DNA of 64,000 nucleotides from Ancylobacter aquaticus (lineage in GTDB: Bacteria > Pseudomonadota > Alphaproteobacteria > Rhizobiales > Xanthobacteraceae): NCBI RefSeq assembly GCF_004339465.1, contig NZ_SMFY01000002.1, positions 930,001-994,000 on the forward strand. Reading direction: 5' to 3'. Made by a program: the position numbers and the translations under genes. Each line of letters opens with the position of its first letter. Within the stretch, counting starts at the first letter, position 1. Below the pieces are notes generated by a model. The model saw only the letters and a program-made list of their open reading frames with translations. It had not been told where the DNA came from and did no database searches. Of the stretch, positions 1 through 8,211 are shown in pieces.

Positions 1-1214
1 TCGATGATCTGCGCGCCGTTCTCCACCTGGTCGCGCGCCACGGCCAGCGCCGCCGTGTAGTCGCCATTGGTGATCAGCTTGCGGAAGCGGGCCGAGCCGG
101 TGACGTTGGTGCGCTCGCCGATATTGACGAAGGGGATGATCGGGGTGAGCTCGAACGGCTCCAGCCCCGACAGCCGCAGGCGCGGCTCGATCTCCGGGAT
201 GACGCGCGGCGCATGCGGCGCCACCGCCTCGGCAATCGCACGGATATGGTCCGGGGTCGTGCCACAGCAGCCGCCGACGACGTTCACCAGCCCCGAGGCG
301 GCGAACTCGCCGACCAGCTTCGCCATTGCCGCCGGGCTCTCGTCATAGAGGCCGAATTCATTGGGCAGGCCGGCATTGGGGTAGGCGCAGACCAGCGTGT
401 CGGCGATGCGCGAGAGCTCGTCGATATGGGCGCGCATCTCCTTGGCACCGAGCGCGCAGTTCAGCCCGATCGAAAAAGGCTGCGCATGGCGCAGCGAATT
501 CCAGAACGCCGCCGGTGTCTGGCCCGACAGGGTGCGGCCGGAAAGATCCGTGATGGTGCCCGAGATCATCACCGGCACGCGGATGCCGCGCTGCTCGAAA
601 AGCCGCTCGATGGCGAACACCGCCGCCTTGGCATTCAGCGTGTCAAAGATGGTTTCGATCAGCAGCAGGTCCGCCCCGCCATCCAGCAGCGATGCCGCCT
701 GCTCGCCATAGGCGGTGGCCAACTCGTCGAAAGAGGTGGCGCGGAAGCCGGGGTCGTTCACATCGGGCGAGATCGACGCGGTGCGGTTGGTCGGGCCGAT
801 GGCGCCGGCGACGAAACGGCGGCGGCCGTCCTTGGCCTCGGCGAGCTTCGCGGCTTCCTTGGCGAGGCGCGCGCCCTCGAAATTGATCTCGCGCACCAGG
901 CTCTCCATGCCGTAATCGGCCATGGCGATGGTGGTGCCGGAGAAGGTGTTGGTCTCGACAATATCCGCCCCCGCCAGGAAATAGGCGAGATGGATGTCGC
1001 GCACGGCATCCTGCGCGGTGAGGTTGAGCAGGTCGTTATTGCCCTTCACGTCCTGCGGCCAGTCCGCGAACCGCGCCCCGCGATAGCCCGCCTCATCCAG
1101 CTTGAGCTGCTGGATCATCGTGCCCATGGCCCCGTCGAGCACGAGAATGCGCTCGCGCGCGGCGGCTTTAAGGGCGTCGAGGGTGTCGGTGGGCGGGTTG
1201 GCAGCGTCGGTCAT
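1..1214 (-). CDS. metH: Methionine synthase, cobalamin-dependent (N-terminal part, cut by window edge)
   Basis: MetH transfers a methyl group from 5-methyl-tetrahydrofolate to homocysteine through cobalamin, in the cytoplasm. About 404 codons are visible, reading leftwards from an ATG at 1214; the gene continues past the left edge. Residues 1-330 form the homocysteine-binding barrel: DGAMGT near residue 27, and the zinc-ligand cysteines C253 (GLNCALG) and C316/C317 (GGCCGTT), which match the spacing of E. coli Cys247/310/311. The pterin-binding domain then begins ([12 protein letters not shown]). The cobalamin and reactivation domains are outside the window. It lies downstream of metF and a small coiled-coil gene on the same strand, so it shares a one-carbon/methionine neighbourhood. 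Confidence 0.96.
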   Translation of the reverse strand, partial: MTDAANPPTDTLDALKAAARERILVLDGAMGTMIQQLKLDEAGYRGARFADWPQDVKGNNDLLNLTAQDAVRDIHLAYFLAGADIVETNTFSGTTIAMADYGMESLVREINFEGARLAKEAAKLAEAKDGRRRFVAGAIGPTNRTASISPDVNDPGFRATSFDELATAYGEQAASLLDGGADLLLIETIFDTLNAKAAVFAIERLFEQRGIRVPVMISGTITDLSGRTLSGQTPAAFWNSLRHAQPFSIGLNCALGAKEMRAHIDELSRIADTLVCAYPNAGLPNEFGLYDESPAAMAKLVGEFAASGLVNVVGGCCGTTPDHIRAIAEAVAPHAPRVIPEIEPRLRLSGLEPFELTPIIPFVNIGERTNVTGSARFRKLITNGDYTAALAVARDQVENGAQII

Positions 1215-1232
1215 GGCGGACACTTTCTACTC

Positions 1233-1252
1233 CCTCTCCCCGGCAAGGAGAG
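1233..1252. repeat. Short inverted repeat upstream of metH
   Basis: CTCTCC (1234-1239) pairs with GGAGAG (1247-1252) in the metH upstream gap. It resembles the dispersed extragenic palindromes common in Hyphomicrobiales genomes. Only this copy is in the window, so repeat status is inferred. Confidence 0.3.
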
Positions 1253-1318
1253 AGGTGGGATGAGGGGCCGTGGCGTGAACCCAACGGTCCGACGTCGTTT
1301 CCCCAATCGCATTGCTGG

Positions 1319-1570
1319 TCAATGACCTTTTTCGAGGCTTTCGAGACGCTTTTCGATCGCCTCGATACGGTCCTCAAATTCGGCGGTAGCGTAGCGGCCG
1401 AGCACGGATTCACCGTGCATGGCCTGCTTGAGGCTTTCGATCTTCTTATTGACTGCCTCGAAGCCCTCACGGGTCTCTTTGCGGCTTTCCGTGACTTCCG
1501 TTTTGGTATTCGCAATCTCCGCGCGGATCTCGCGCAGCAGCTGCAGGATGAAATTGTCCGGCTCGCTCAT
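1319..1570 (-). CDS. Small coiled-coil protein between metF and metH
   Basis: The product is 83 residues from the ATG at 1570; an upstream in-frame start at 1606 would add 12 basic residues. I do not recognise a named family. The sequence is highly charged and predicted to be helical with heptad-like Leu/Ile spacing (FILQLLREIRAEIANTK, then KKIESLKQAMHG and DRIEAIEKRLESLEKGH), so it is probably a soluble coiled coil. There is no signal peptide or membrane segment. It sits between metF and metH on the same strand, 51 bp after metF, so co-transcription is likely. A link to methionine metabolism is only positional. Confidence 0.7.
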   Translation of the reverse strand: MSEPDNFILQLLREIRAEIANTKTEVTESRKETREGFEAVNKKIESLKQAMHGESVLGRYATAEFEDRIEAIEKRLESLEKGH

Positions 1571-1621
1571 CGACCGTCTCCGTGGAACGCCCCTACTATA
1601 TGGCATCCCACTGCGAAATTC

Positions 1622-2557
1622 TCACGCCGCCGCAGCACCGTTTCCATGCCCGCTCGCCCCGTTCTCCTGCGGCGGGCGGATGCCGAGCAGGTGGCAGATG
1701 GCGTAGACGAGATCGGCGCGGTTGAGCGTGTAGAAGTGGAACTCGGTGACGCCGCGATCCACGAGATCGAAGACCTGCTCGGCCGCTACCGCAGCCGCGA
1801 TAAGTTTCCGGGTCTCGGGGTCGTTGTCCAATCCCTCGAAGCGCGCCGCCAGCCAGTCCGGCATGTAGGTGCCGGTCTTGGTCGAGAAGTTCTTGGCCTG
1901 CTTGAAGTTCGACACGGGAAGGATGCCGGGCACGATCGGCACGTCGATGCCGCGCGCCCGCGCCTTGTCAAGAAAAGCGAAATACAGGTCGTTGTCGAAG
2001 AAGCACTGGGTGATGGCCCGTGTCGCCCCGGCATCCACCTTGGCGGCGAGGATGTCGAGATCGGTGTCAAAGGACGGGCTCTCCGGGTGCTTCTCGGGAT
2101 AGGCCGAGACCGACACCTCGAAATTGGCGCTGCGGCGTATGCCGGCGACCAGATCGGCCGTCGTGCGATAGCCTTCCGCATGGGGGTCATAGGCCTGGCC
2201 GACACCACCCGGCGGATCGCCGCGCAGGGCGACGATGTGGCGGACCCCGGCGTCCCAATAGCCGCGCACCACCTCGTCAACCTCCCCCTTGGTGGCGGAG
2301 ACGCAGGTGAGGTGCGCGGCGGGCGCGAGGCGCGTTTCCTTGACGATGCGCTCGACGGTCGTATGAGTGCGCTCGCGGGTGGAACCGCCCGCGCCATAGG
2401 TGACGGAGACGAATTTCGGCGCCAACGGTGCCAGGCGGGTGATGGAGTTCCACAGCGTGGCCTCCATGTCCGGCGTCTTCGGCGGGAAGAACTCGAACGA
2501 GACCGAAATGGGCCGCCCGCCGGCGCGGCGGCTGCGGCGCTCGACATCCGACGACAT
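1622..2557 (-). CDS. metF: Methylenetetrahydrofolate reductase
   Basis: MetF is a cytoplasmic flavoprotein that reduces 5,10-methylene-THF to 5-methyl-THF, the methyl donor for MetH. The 311-residue product has the usual length and family motifs: SFEFFPPKTP at 20-29 with the conserved Glu, VTYGAGGSTRE, ALRGDPPGG, ITQCFFDND and PGILPVSNF. The ATG at 2557 overlaps the stop codon of the upstream ArsR-methyltransferase gene by one base (TGATG), so the two are translationally coupled. With metH just downstream, the segment carries regulator, methyl-THF synthesis and methyl transfer. Confidence 0.97.
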   Translation of the reverse strand: MSSDVERRSRRAGGRPISVSFEFFPPKTPDMEATLWNSITRLAPLAPKFVSVTYGAGGSTRERTHTTVERIVKETRLAPAAHLTCVSATKGEVDEVVRGYWDAGVRHIVALRGDPPGGVGQAYDPHAEGYRTTADLVAGIRRSANFEVSVSAYPEKHPESPSFDTDLDILAAKVDAGATRAITQCFFDNDLYFAFLDKARARGIDVPIVPGILPVSNFKQAKNFSTKTGTYMPDWLAARFEGLDNDPETRKLIAAAVAAEQVFDLVDRGVTEFHFYTLNRADLVYAICHLLGIRPPQENGASGHGNGAAAA

Positions 2558-3570
2558 CAGGCGACCTCCTGCTTTTGTGGGGCCTCTGCCAGCGCGACAC
2601 GCGGGTCGCGGGCGAGCCAGAGTGAAACGGTGAGCCGTCCCTCCGCGGACTTTCCAGTGTCCTTGGGGGCGAGCAGGCGATGGGACTGCGGGGAAAGGCC
2701 GGCCTGAACGAGCCAGCTCTCCATGATTTCGGGCGCGAAGCCGAGCCGCCGATGGGCCTGCTGCTCGCGCAGGAATTCGAGGTCGTGAGGATCGAAATCG
2801 ACCACCAGCATGCGTCCGCCCGGGCGCAGCACTCGCGCGGCCTCCTTGATGGCGCGCGGCGCGTCCTCCAGGAAGTGCAGCACCTGATGCACGATCACCA
2901 CGTCGAAGGAATCGCGCGGCAGCGCGAGATTATAGATGTCGCCCTGCCGCACCGTGGCGTTGCGCACGCCGGCGCGGTCGAGATTGGCCCGCGCCACCGC
3001 CAGCATCTCGGCGGAGAGGTCGACGCCGACACCGCGCTCCATCTCGCCGGCGAACAGCTCCAGAATGCGCCCGGTGCCGGTGCCGAGATCGAGCAGGCTG
3101 CCGATGCGCCCGCCGGCCAGCGCCTGCCGGATGGCGGCTTCCACCTGTTCCTCGGGGGCATGCAGGGCGCGAATGGCGTCCCATTCATGGGCATGGGCGC
3201 GGAAATAGGCCTGCGCATGCGCCGCGCGGGCAGCGCGCACGGCCTCCAGCCGCTCGCGGTCGCGCAGCAGAATGTCGTCGTCGGGCGCCATGAGTTCCAG
3301 CAGCGCGTCGGTCAGCGCGGCACCCGGCGTATCCACCGCCCGGCGATAGAACACCCAGCTCGCCTCGCGAAAACGCTCGACCAGGCCGGCCTCTGCCAGC
3401 AGCTTGAGATGGCGCGAGATTCGCGGCTGCGACTGGCCCAGAATCTCGGTAAGCTCGGAAACGGTCAGCTCGCCCTCGCCGATCAGCGCCAGCAGACGCA
3501 GGCGCGTGTCCTCGCCGGCCGCCTTGAGGCCGTCGAGAAGCAGCGGGAAACTGAGCGGGGAGGCGGTCAC
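2557..3570 (-). CDS. ArsR-family regulator fused to a SAM-dependent methyltransferase domain (SahR-like)
   Basis: The 337-residue protein starts with GTG at 3570. Residues 20-80 form an ArsR-type winged helix (LTVSELTEILGQ, PRISRHLKLLAEAGLVE), and residues 140-300 a class I methyltransferase fold with SAM motif I LLDLGTGTGR at 159-168. This architecture next to metF matches the SahR-type regulators proposed for proteobacterial SAM-cycle genes, which are thought to sense S-adenosylhomocysteine; that assignment is inferred from architecture and context. Whether the methyltransferase domain is catalytic or only a ligand sensor cannot be told. An imperfect AT-rich palindrome at 3589-3604, just upstream, is a candidate autoregulatory operator. 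Confidence 0.88.
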   Translation of the reverse strand: MTASPLSFPLLLDGLKAAGEDTRLRLLALIGEGELTVSELTEILGQSQPRISRHLKLLAEAGLVERFREASWVFYRRAVDTPGAALTDALLELMAPDDDILLRDRERLEAVRAARAAHAQAYFRAHAHEWDAIRALHAPEEQVEAAIRQALAGGRIGSLLDLGTGTGRILELFAGEMERGVGVDLSAEMLAVARANLDRAGVRNATVRQGDIYNLALPRDSFDVVIVHQVLHFLEDAPRAIKEAARVLRPGGRMLVVDFDPHDLEFLREQQAHRRLGFAPEIMESWLVQAGLSPQSHRLLAPKDTGKSAEGRLTVSLWLARDPRVALAEAPQKQEVA

Positions 3571-3588
3571 GGGAACTCCGAGAAAGAT

Positions 3589-3604
3589 ATAAAGATATGT
3601 TTAT
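3589..3604. promoter_or_regulatory. Candidate ArsR/SahR-type operator
   Basis: ATAAAGATATGTTTAT is a 16-bp palindrome with 14 of 16 symmetric positions, inside an AT-rich patch in otherwise GC-rich DNA. It lies 19 bp upstream of the GTG of the ArsR-methyltransferase gene and 39 bp before trmO, so a bound dimer could affect both divergent genes. Protein binding is inferred. Confidence 0.55.
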
Positions 3605-3642
3605 GTCTTATTTGACCGGGATGCAAGAGGGTGGTGCGGCCT

Positions 3643-4236
3643 ATGAGCGACTCTAGCGGCAACCCCGGCGTCCGCTCGACCCGCGACCTGCAAGGCGACG
3701 CCGGCGCCTTCGGCATCCGCGAGGGAGAGGTCGCCGTCGACCTGCCGGCAATGCCCGATGCCGGGCTTTACTTCATCGGCCGCATCCGCACGCCATGGAC
3801 GCACCGTTCCGACTGCCCGAAGAACTCCCATCAGGCTCATGAGGCGCAGGCGGTCTGTAACGTCGAGATCGACCACGCCTTTCAACCGGCGCTGGCGGGG
3901 CTGGAAGGCACCACCCATCTCTGGCTGCTCTATTTCATGGACAGGGCGCCGCGAAACCTCGTGGTGCAGGTGCCCCGACGCTACGGCGAAGGGCGCGGCA
4001 CCTTCGCCCTGCGCAGCCCGGCGCGGCCCAATCCCATCGCCATGAGCGCGGTGCGGGTGCTGGACATTGCGGAGGGCCGGCTGACGGTGATCGGCGTCGA
4101 TTGCCTCGACGGCACGCCGCTGCTCGACATCAAGCCCTATTTCGCCTCCACCGACTGCCATCCCGACGCTGTGGTGGGCTGGCACCGCGCTCGCACGGAA
4201 GAAGCGGCAGAAGAGGCGCCTCCCGCCCCCGGGTGA
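3643..4236 (+). CDS. trmO: tRNA (N6-threonylcarbamoyl-A37) N6-methyltransferase, TsaA/TrmO family
   Basis: TrmO-family enzymes use SAM to methylate t6A37 of certain ANN-decoding tRNAs. The 197-residue product has the single beta-barrel TsaA-like domain: IGRIRTPW, then DCPKNSHQAHE, GLEGTTHLWLLYFMDRAP, SPARPNPIAMS and LDGTPLLDIKPY, in family order. The start was set at ATG 3643; a GTG at 3631 would add four residues. It is divergent from the ArsR-methyltransferase gene across 72 bp that contain the candidate operator. The C-terminal tail (EEAAEEAPPAPG) looks unstructured. Confidence 0.9.
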   Translation: MSDSSGNPGVRSTRDLQGDAGAFGIREGEVAVDLPAMPDAGLYFIGRIRTPWTHRSDCPKNSHQAHEAQAVCNVEIDHAFQPALAGLEGTTHLWLLYFMDRAPRNLVVQVPRRYGEGRGTFALRSPARPNPIAMSAVRVLDIAEGRLTVIGVDCLDGTPLLDIKPYFASTDCHPDAVVGWHRARTEEAAEEAPPAPG

Positions 4237-4400
4237 GGTGTGGCCCTGCTGCATCAGCCCCGCGCTACGCGCATGGCATCCCGGAACCCGCTGTTTCGTG
4301 AGGGCTTATGGTCTTGAACCTGCCTTGATCCTGCGTCATTCCCCTCGGCAGCAAAAAGTCGCGCAGTCCCGCGCCCCCGGATTCGTTTTAAGGCTTGATG

Positions 4401-5549
4401 ATGCTCGTTCGCCTCGGTTTTGTCCCCGCTGTCGCCTTGTCGGTACTGGCATCGGTCGGCACCGCAGCTGCCCAGTATTATCCCGTCGAAGGCCAGGACC
4501 CTGCCGCTCAGGGTGGCTCGGCCTATGACGCGGCGGGCAGCCGCGCGGTCGAGAATGTCGAAGTGCCGGCGGCCTATGACCCCTATGGCGCACCGGCCGG
4601 CGGCGCTCCCGCGCAGACCTACCAGCAGCCGCAGACCTATCAGCAGCCGCAGGCCGCCTATGGAACGCCGCCCGGCGTGCACGACCCCTATGCCCATCCC
4701 GGCGCCTCCGCTCAGCAGCCGGCCCGCGGCGCCGCACCTGTGGCCAACGCCCCCTATTCCGATCCCTCGCGCCAGCCCACCGGCTATCCCCCGGGCGCTT
4801 TTTCCGGCCAGCAGCCGGCGGGGATGGCCTCGCCCTATGGCCAGAACGCTGCGGCGCCAGCCCAGCCGACCTATTCCCAGCCCACCTATGCCCAGCCCGC
4901 GCCTTATGGCCAGCCGCCCGCCGCCGTGCAGGGCAATGGCGCCAATACCTATGGTGCCAACGGCTCCAGCGTCGCCATGCTGCCGCCGGAGGATCAGCCC
5001 GAGGAAGGTCCGCCCAAGGAGCTTCCGGCGCATCTCAGGCAGCAGGTGGTCGACTATGTGACGAAGGAGCCCCCGGGCACCCTCATCATCGACACGCCGA
5101 ACACCTACCTCTATTACGTGCTGCCCGGCGGCAAGGCCGAGCGCTACGGCATCGGCGTCGGCCGCGAAGGCTTCACCTGGGCCGGCGCGGAAAAGATCAG
5201 CCGCAAGGCGGAATGGCCGGATTGGCGCCCGCCGGCGGAAATGATCGAGCGCCAGCCCTATCTGCCGCGCTTCATGGCCGGTGGCCCGGGCAACCCGATG
5301 GGCGCGCGCGCGCTTTATCTCGGCGGCACCATCTACCGTATCCACGGCACCAACCAGCCCTCCACTATCGGCCAGTTCATGTCGTCGGGCTGCATCCGCA
5401 TGCTCAACGAAGATGTGGAAGCGCTGTACGACAAGGTGAAGGTTGGCACCAAGGTCGTGGTGCTGCCGGGTAACCCGCCCACTGCCGCCGCTGACGGCAT
5501 GCCGGCGACCGCCGCCGCGCCGGCCGATACCGGCTTCGCCGTCCGCTGA
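4401..5549 (+). CDS. Exported L,D-transpeptidase (YkuD domain) with Pro/Gln/Tyr-rich linker
   Basis: The product of about 382 residues is predicted to act in the periplasm on peptidoglycan, making 3-3 cross-links or attaching proteins. A signal peptide (MLVRLGFVPAVALSVLASV, ending near AAAQ) is followed by a low-complexity linker of about 200 residues rich in Pro, Gln, Tyr and Ala (repeats of TYQQPQ and YGQP). The YkuD domain lies at about 220-360, with IHGTNQP and the catalytic SSGCIRM motif (Cys331). TTG 4395 and ATG 4398 are alternative starts; ATG 4401 is best spaced from AAGG at 4390-4393. A strong terminator follows. Confidence 0.93.
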   Translation: MLVRLGFVPAVALSVLASVGTAAAQYYPVEGQDPAAQGGSAYDAAGSRAVENVEVPAAYDPYGAPAGGAPAQTYQQPQTYQQPQAAYGTPPGVHDPYAHPGASAQQPARGAAPVANAPYSDPSRQPTGYPPGAFSGQQPAGMASPYGQNAAAPAQPTYSQPTYAQPAPYGQPPAAVQGNGANTYGANGSSVAMLPPEDQPEEGPPKELPAHLRQQVVDYVTKEPPGTLIIDTPNTYLYYVLPGGKAERYGIGVGREGFTWAGAEKISRKAEWPDWRPPAEMIERQPYLPRFMAGGPGNPMGARALYLGGTIYRIHGTNQPSTIGQFMSSGCIRMLNEDVEALYDKVKVGTKVVVLPGNPPTAAADGMPATAAAPADTGFAVR

Positions 5550-5585
5550 GCGGACGCACCCGCCAGGCCTGACTATGCATTGTTC

Positions 5586-5617
5586 AAAGCCCGGATCGTC
5601 CTGCGATCCGGGCTTTT
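5586..5617. terminator. Bidirectional intrinsic terminator
   Basis: A perfect 13-bp stem (AAAGCCCGGATCG, 5586-5598, with 5604-5616) has a 5-nt loop, a T run on the plus strand and A/T flanks on the minus strand. It lies between the L,D-transpeptidase gene and the convergent MOSC gene and probably serves both. Confidence 0.88.
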
Positions 5618-5621
5618 GCGT

Positions 5622-6254
5622 TCAGCCGGTCCACAGGCGCTGCGCCGGCACGCGCAGTTCCAGTGTCGTGCCGGCGCTGAGCGTGCCGGCCCGCTCGACC
5701 CAGGCGACCAGCCCGCGCAGCCCCTTCGCCACCTTGGCAAAGCCGAGCTCGGCATCGCCCTGCCCCGTCTGCGCGGCAATCGCCGCCCCTGCATGGCGGC
5801 AGGGTGCGTTCTCTCCCTCCGCCACCAGCGCCGCCCCGCCGGCAAAATGCAGCCGCGTGCCCGGCGGCAGGCCGGTGAGATGGGGCACCCCCTCGATCAC
5901 CAGATTCGCGCCAATCCATTCCGGCGCGATCTCCGCCACGCCAAGCCGACGCGCGATCTCCGCCAGTTCCTGCAGGCAGACGAGCGACACTTGCCGCGTG
6001 TTGCGGATCGACGCGCCGCGCGGGTACCACGGCACGCGCGAATCGGCAGCACGGGCGAGGCCCGCATGGCGATCCCCCTCGATCCCCTCCAGCGTGACGG
6101 CAAGCGCCGCTACCTCGCGCGTGGCGAAGCCCGGCCCGTCGGCGAGAAGCGCGCGCGCCAGCCGCCCGGTCCGGCGACGGCCCTGCACCGCCACCGGCGC
6201 CCCGAACAGGTCGAGCGGGGGGTGATCCGGGGAATTTCGGGGCGCGCGCGTCAT
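5622..6254 (-). CDS. MOSC-domain protein
   Basis: The 210-residue cytoplasmic protein has one MOSC domain, a fold found at the C-terminus of molybdenum-cofactor sulfurases and in YiiM-like proteins, where a conserved Cys carries or delivers sulfur. Visible features are EGIEGDRHAGL near 57-67, RQVSLVCLQEL, IGANLVIEGVP and the motif NAPCRHAG with the expected conserved Cys. No other domain is attached. The substrate is not known. It is transcribed alone and converges on the L,D-transpeptidase gene. Confidence 0.82.
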   Translation of the reverse strand: MTRAPRNSPDHPPLDLFGAPVAVQGRRRTGRLARALLADGPGFATREVAALAVTLEGIEGDRHAGLARAADSRVPWYPRGASIRNTRQVSLVCLQELAEIARRLGVAEIAPEWIGANLVIEGVPHLTGLPPGTRLHFAGGAALVAEGENAPCRHAGAAIAAQTGQGDAELGFAKVAKGLRGLVAWVERAGTLSAGTTLELRVPAQRLWTG

Positions 6255-6418
6255 TGGCGTGCCCAGTCTGGGTTCGACATCCGGTTATTCCATGACTACA
6301 GCTCGGCAGCGCCTGTCTATACGATGGGGAACTCGTTCAGGACGAGTCGCTGGAACTCCGCAGGCGGGACGTCGTTACCGCGCTGCCGGTGTGGCGGGCA
6401 AGAATGAGGATCGACCAC

Positions 6419-6997
6419 ATGGCTTCGCAAACGGGTTCCCTCTCGCCGACGCCGGGCGGCATGGTCGCCGGGCATCTCCATGAACTGCGCGCCAAATGGG
6501 GGTGGTTTGTCGCCCTCGGCCTGCTCATGGTCATGGCCGGCGCTGTTGCGCTGGGCAATCTCGTGCTCAGCACCGTGGTTTCGGTGCTCTATATCGGCGT
6601 GATGATGGCCATTTCGGGCGGCGCCCAGGTCATCCACGCCTTCCAGGTCAAGACCTGGGGGGCTTTCGCCTTCTGGCTGCTCGACGGCCTGCTGTTTCTC
6701 GCCGCCGGCCTCGTCTGCATCTTCGTGCCGATGGTCGCCGCCGAGTTCCTCACCCTGTTCCTCGGCGTGTCGCTGATCGTCGGCGGGGCGTTCCGCCTGA
6801 TGGCCGCCTTCAAGCTGCGCCCGGCCGAGGGCTGGGGCTGGATCGCCTTCTCCGCCGCCATCGCCATCCTGCTCGGCATCGAGATCATCGCCGGCTGGCC
6901 GGTCAGCGGGCTCTGGGTGCTCGGCCTGCTGCTCGGCATCGACCTGGTGTTCAATGGCATCGCCGTGCTGTTCCTCGGCTTCGGCCTGAAGAAATAG
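6419..6997 (+). CDS. HdeD-family (DUF308) membrane protein
   Basis: The product of about 192 residues has six predicted hydrophobic segments arranged as repeats (WFVALGLLMVMAGAVAL, LFLAAGLVCIFVP, WIAFSAAIAILLGIEII and others), typical of HdeD/DUF308 inner-membrane proteins that have been tied to acid resistance in enterics. ATG 6419 was chosen because GAGGA at 6406-6410 gives a good Shine-Dalgarno; ATG 6404 would add five residues. The next gene begins 9 bp after its stop, so the two may be co-transcribed. Its function here is not evident. Confidence 0.8.
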   Translation: MASQTGSLSPTPGGMVAGHLHELRAKWGWFVALGLLMVMAGAVALGNLVLSTVVSVLYIGVMMAISGGAQVIHAFQVKTWGAFAFWLLDGLLFLAAGLVCIFVPMVAAEFLTLFLGVSLIVGGAFRLMAAFKLRPAEGWGWIAFSAAIAILLGIEIIAGWPVSGLWVLGLLLGIDLVFNGIAVLFLGFGLKK

Positions 6998-7006
6998 CCC
7001 CTAACG

Positions 7007-8200
7007 GTGCCAACGCCCCCCACCGCGACGGCGGACACATCCCCGGAGCCGGCCGAAAGGCCGGCCCCGACCGCCGCCGCCTCCGGGCGCGACCTGCGGC
7101 TCGACCTGTTCCGCGGGCTGGCACTGTGGTTCATCTTCCTGAACCACGTGCCCAACAATGTCGGCAACTGGATCACCAACCGCAATTTCGGCTTTTCCGA
7201 CGCCACCGAGATCTTCGTCTTCATCTCCGGCTACACCGCCGCCATGGTCTATGGGCGACAGCTCGATTCCAGCGGCGTACTCGTCACCTCGGCGCGCATT
7301 CTGCGCCGGGCATGGCAGCTCTATGTCGCCTTCATCTTCCTGTTCGTCATCTATCTCGCCGAAATCTCCTATGTCGTCGGCAGCTTCGAGAACCCGCTCT
7401 ATGCCGAGGAGATGGGCGCGCTGCAGTTCCTCGCCGAGCCCGACGTGGCGCTGGTGCAGGCGCTGCTGCTGAAGTTCCGTCCCGCCAATATGGACGTGCT
7501 GCCGCTCTACATCGTGCTGCTCGCCACCTTCCCGCCCATCCTGTGGGCGCTGAAGCGATGGGCCGACGGGGCACTCGTCGCCTCCTTCCTGCTCTGGCTG
7601 GCGGTCCAGTTCCTCGGCTTTAACCTCCCGGGCTATCCCGATGACCGGACGTGGTTCTTCAATCCCTTCGCCTGGCAGCTGATGTTCGTGTTCGGCGGCT
7701 GGTGCGGGCTGGGCGGCAGCGACCGGCTGACCGGGCTGGTGCAGTCGCGGGTGGTGCTGGTCCTGTCCGTGCTCTATCTCGCACTCTCGCTGGCGGTGGT
7801 GACGAGCTGGTACTGGCCCCCGATGGAAGGGCTGGTGCCACCGGCCATCGGCGACATCATTTACCCCATCAGCAAGACCGACCTCTCCGTGCTGCGGTTC
7901 GCGCATTTTCTGGCGCTGGCGGTGGTCATCGTCAGGCTGATACCTGTTCAGGCGGCGTTCTTGCGTTGGGACGTCCTGAAACCACTGATCATGTGCGGTC
8001 AGCACTCGCTCGAAGTGTTCTGTTTCGGCGTCTTCCTTTCTTTTGCCGCACATTTCGTGCTGAACGAGGTTTCCGGATCACTGTTCATGCAATTGACGAT
8101 GAGCGTGTCCGGCATCGCCTTAATGGTAGGTCTTTCGGCATTGCTGTCGTGGTATGCTCGCGCCGAGCGCGACAGGATGGCGCGCAAGAAGGCTGGCTAG
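7007..8200 (+). CDS. OpgC-like membrane acyltransferase
   Basis: The 397-residue polytopic inner-membrane protein of the OpgC family starts with GTG at 7007. The opening RDLRLDLFRGLALWFIFLN is the OpgC/acyltransferase-3-like signature (R-D-x-R...RG). It is followed by FGFSDATEIFVFISGYT, about ten hydrophobic segments, and NMDVLPLYIVLL. OpgC proteins add succinyl or similar groups to osmoregulated periplasmic glucans; the acyl donor and acceptor here are unknown. Two exported SGNH proteins follow on the same strand, suggesting a three-gene set for acylation or deacylation of a cell-envelope glycan. Confidence 0.85.
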   Translation: MPTPPTATADTSPEPAERPAPTAAASGRDLRLDLFRGLALWFIFLNHVPNNVGNWITNRNFGFSDATEIFVFISGYTAAMVYGRQLDSSGVLVTSARILRRAWQLYVAFIFLFVIYLAEISYVVGSFENPLYAEEMGALQFLAEPDVALVQALLLKFRPANMDVLPLYIVLLATFPPILWALKRWADGALVASFLLWLAVQFLGFNLPGYPDDRTWFFNPFAWQLMFVFGGWCGLGGSDRLTGLVQSRVVLVLSVLYLALSLAVVTSWYWPPMEGLVPPAIGDIIYPISKTDLSVLRFAHFLALAVVIVRLIPVQAAFLRWDVLKPLIMCGQHSLEVFCFGVFLSFAAHFVLNEVSGSLFMQLTMSVSGIALMVGLSALLSWYARAERDRMARKKAG

Positions 8201-8211
8201 CGCGGTTCGAC

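Noticed and set aside
1215..1318. Cobalamin or SAM riboswitch before metH
   Set aside because: Only about 100 bp is free, with no conserved box or pairing pattern; it contains a short GC dyad only.
3571..3642. SAM riboswitch before metF or trmO
   Set aside because: The gap is too short and AT-rich to form a SAM-I or SAM-II fold; the palindrome fits a protein operator better.
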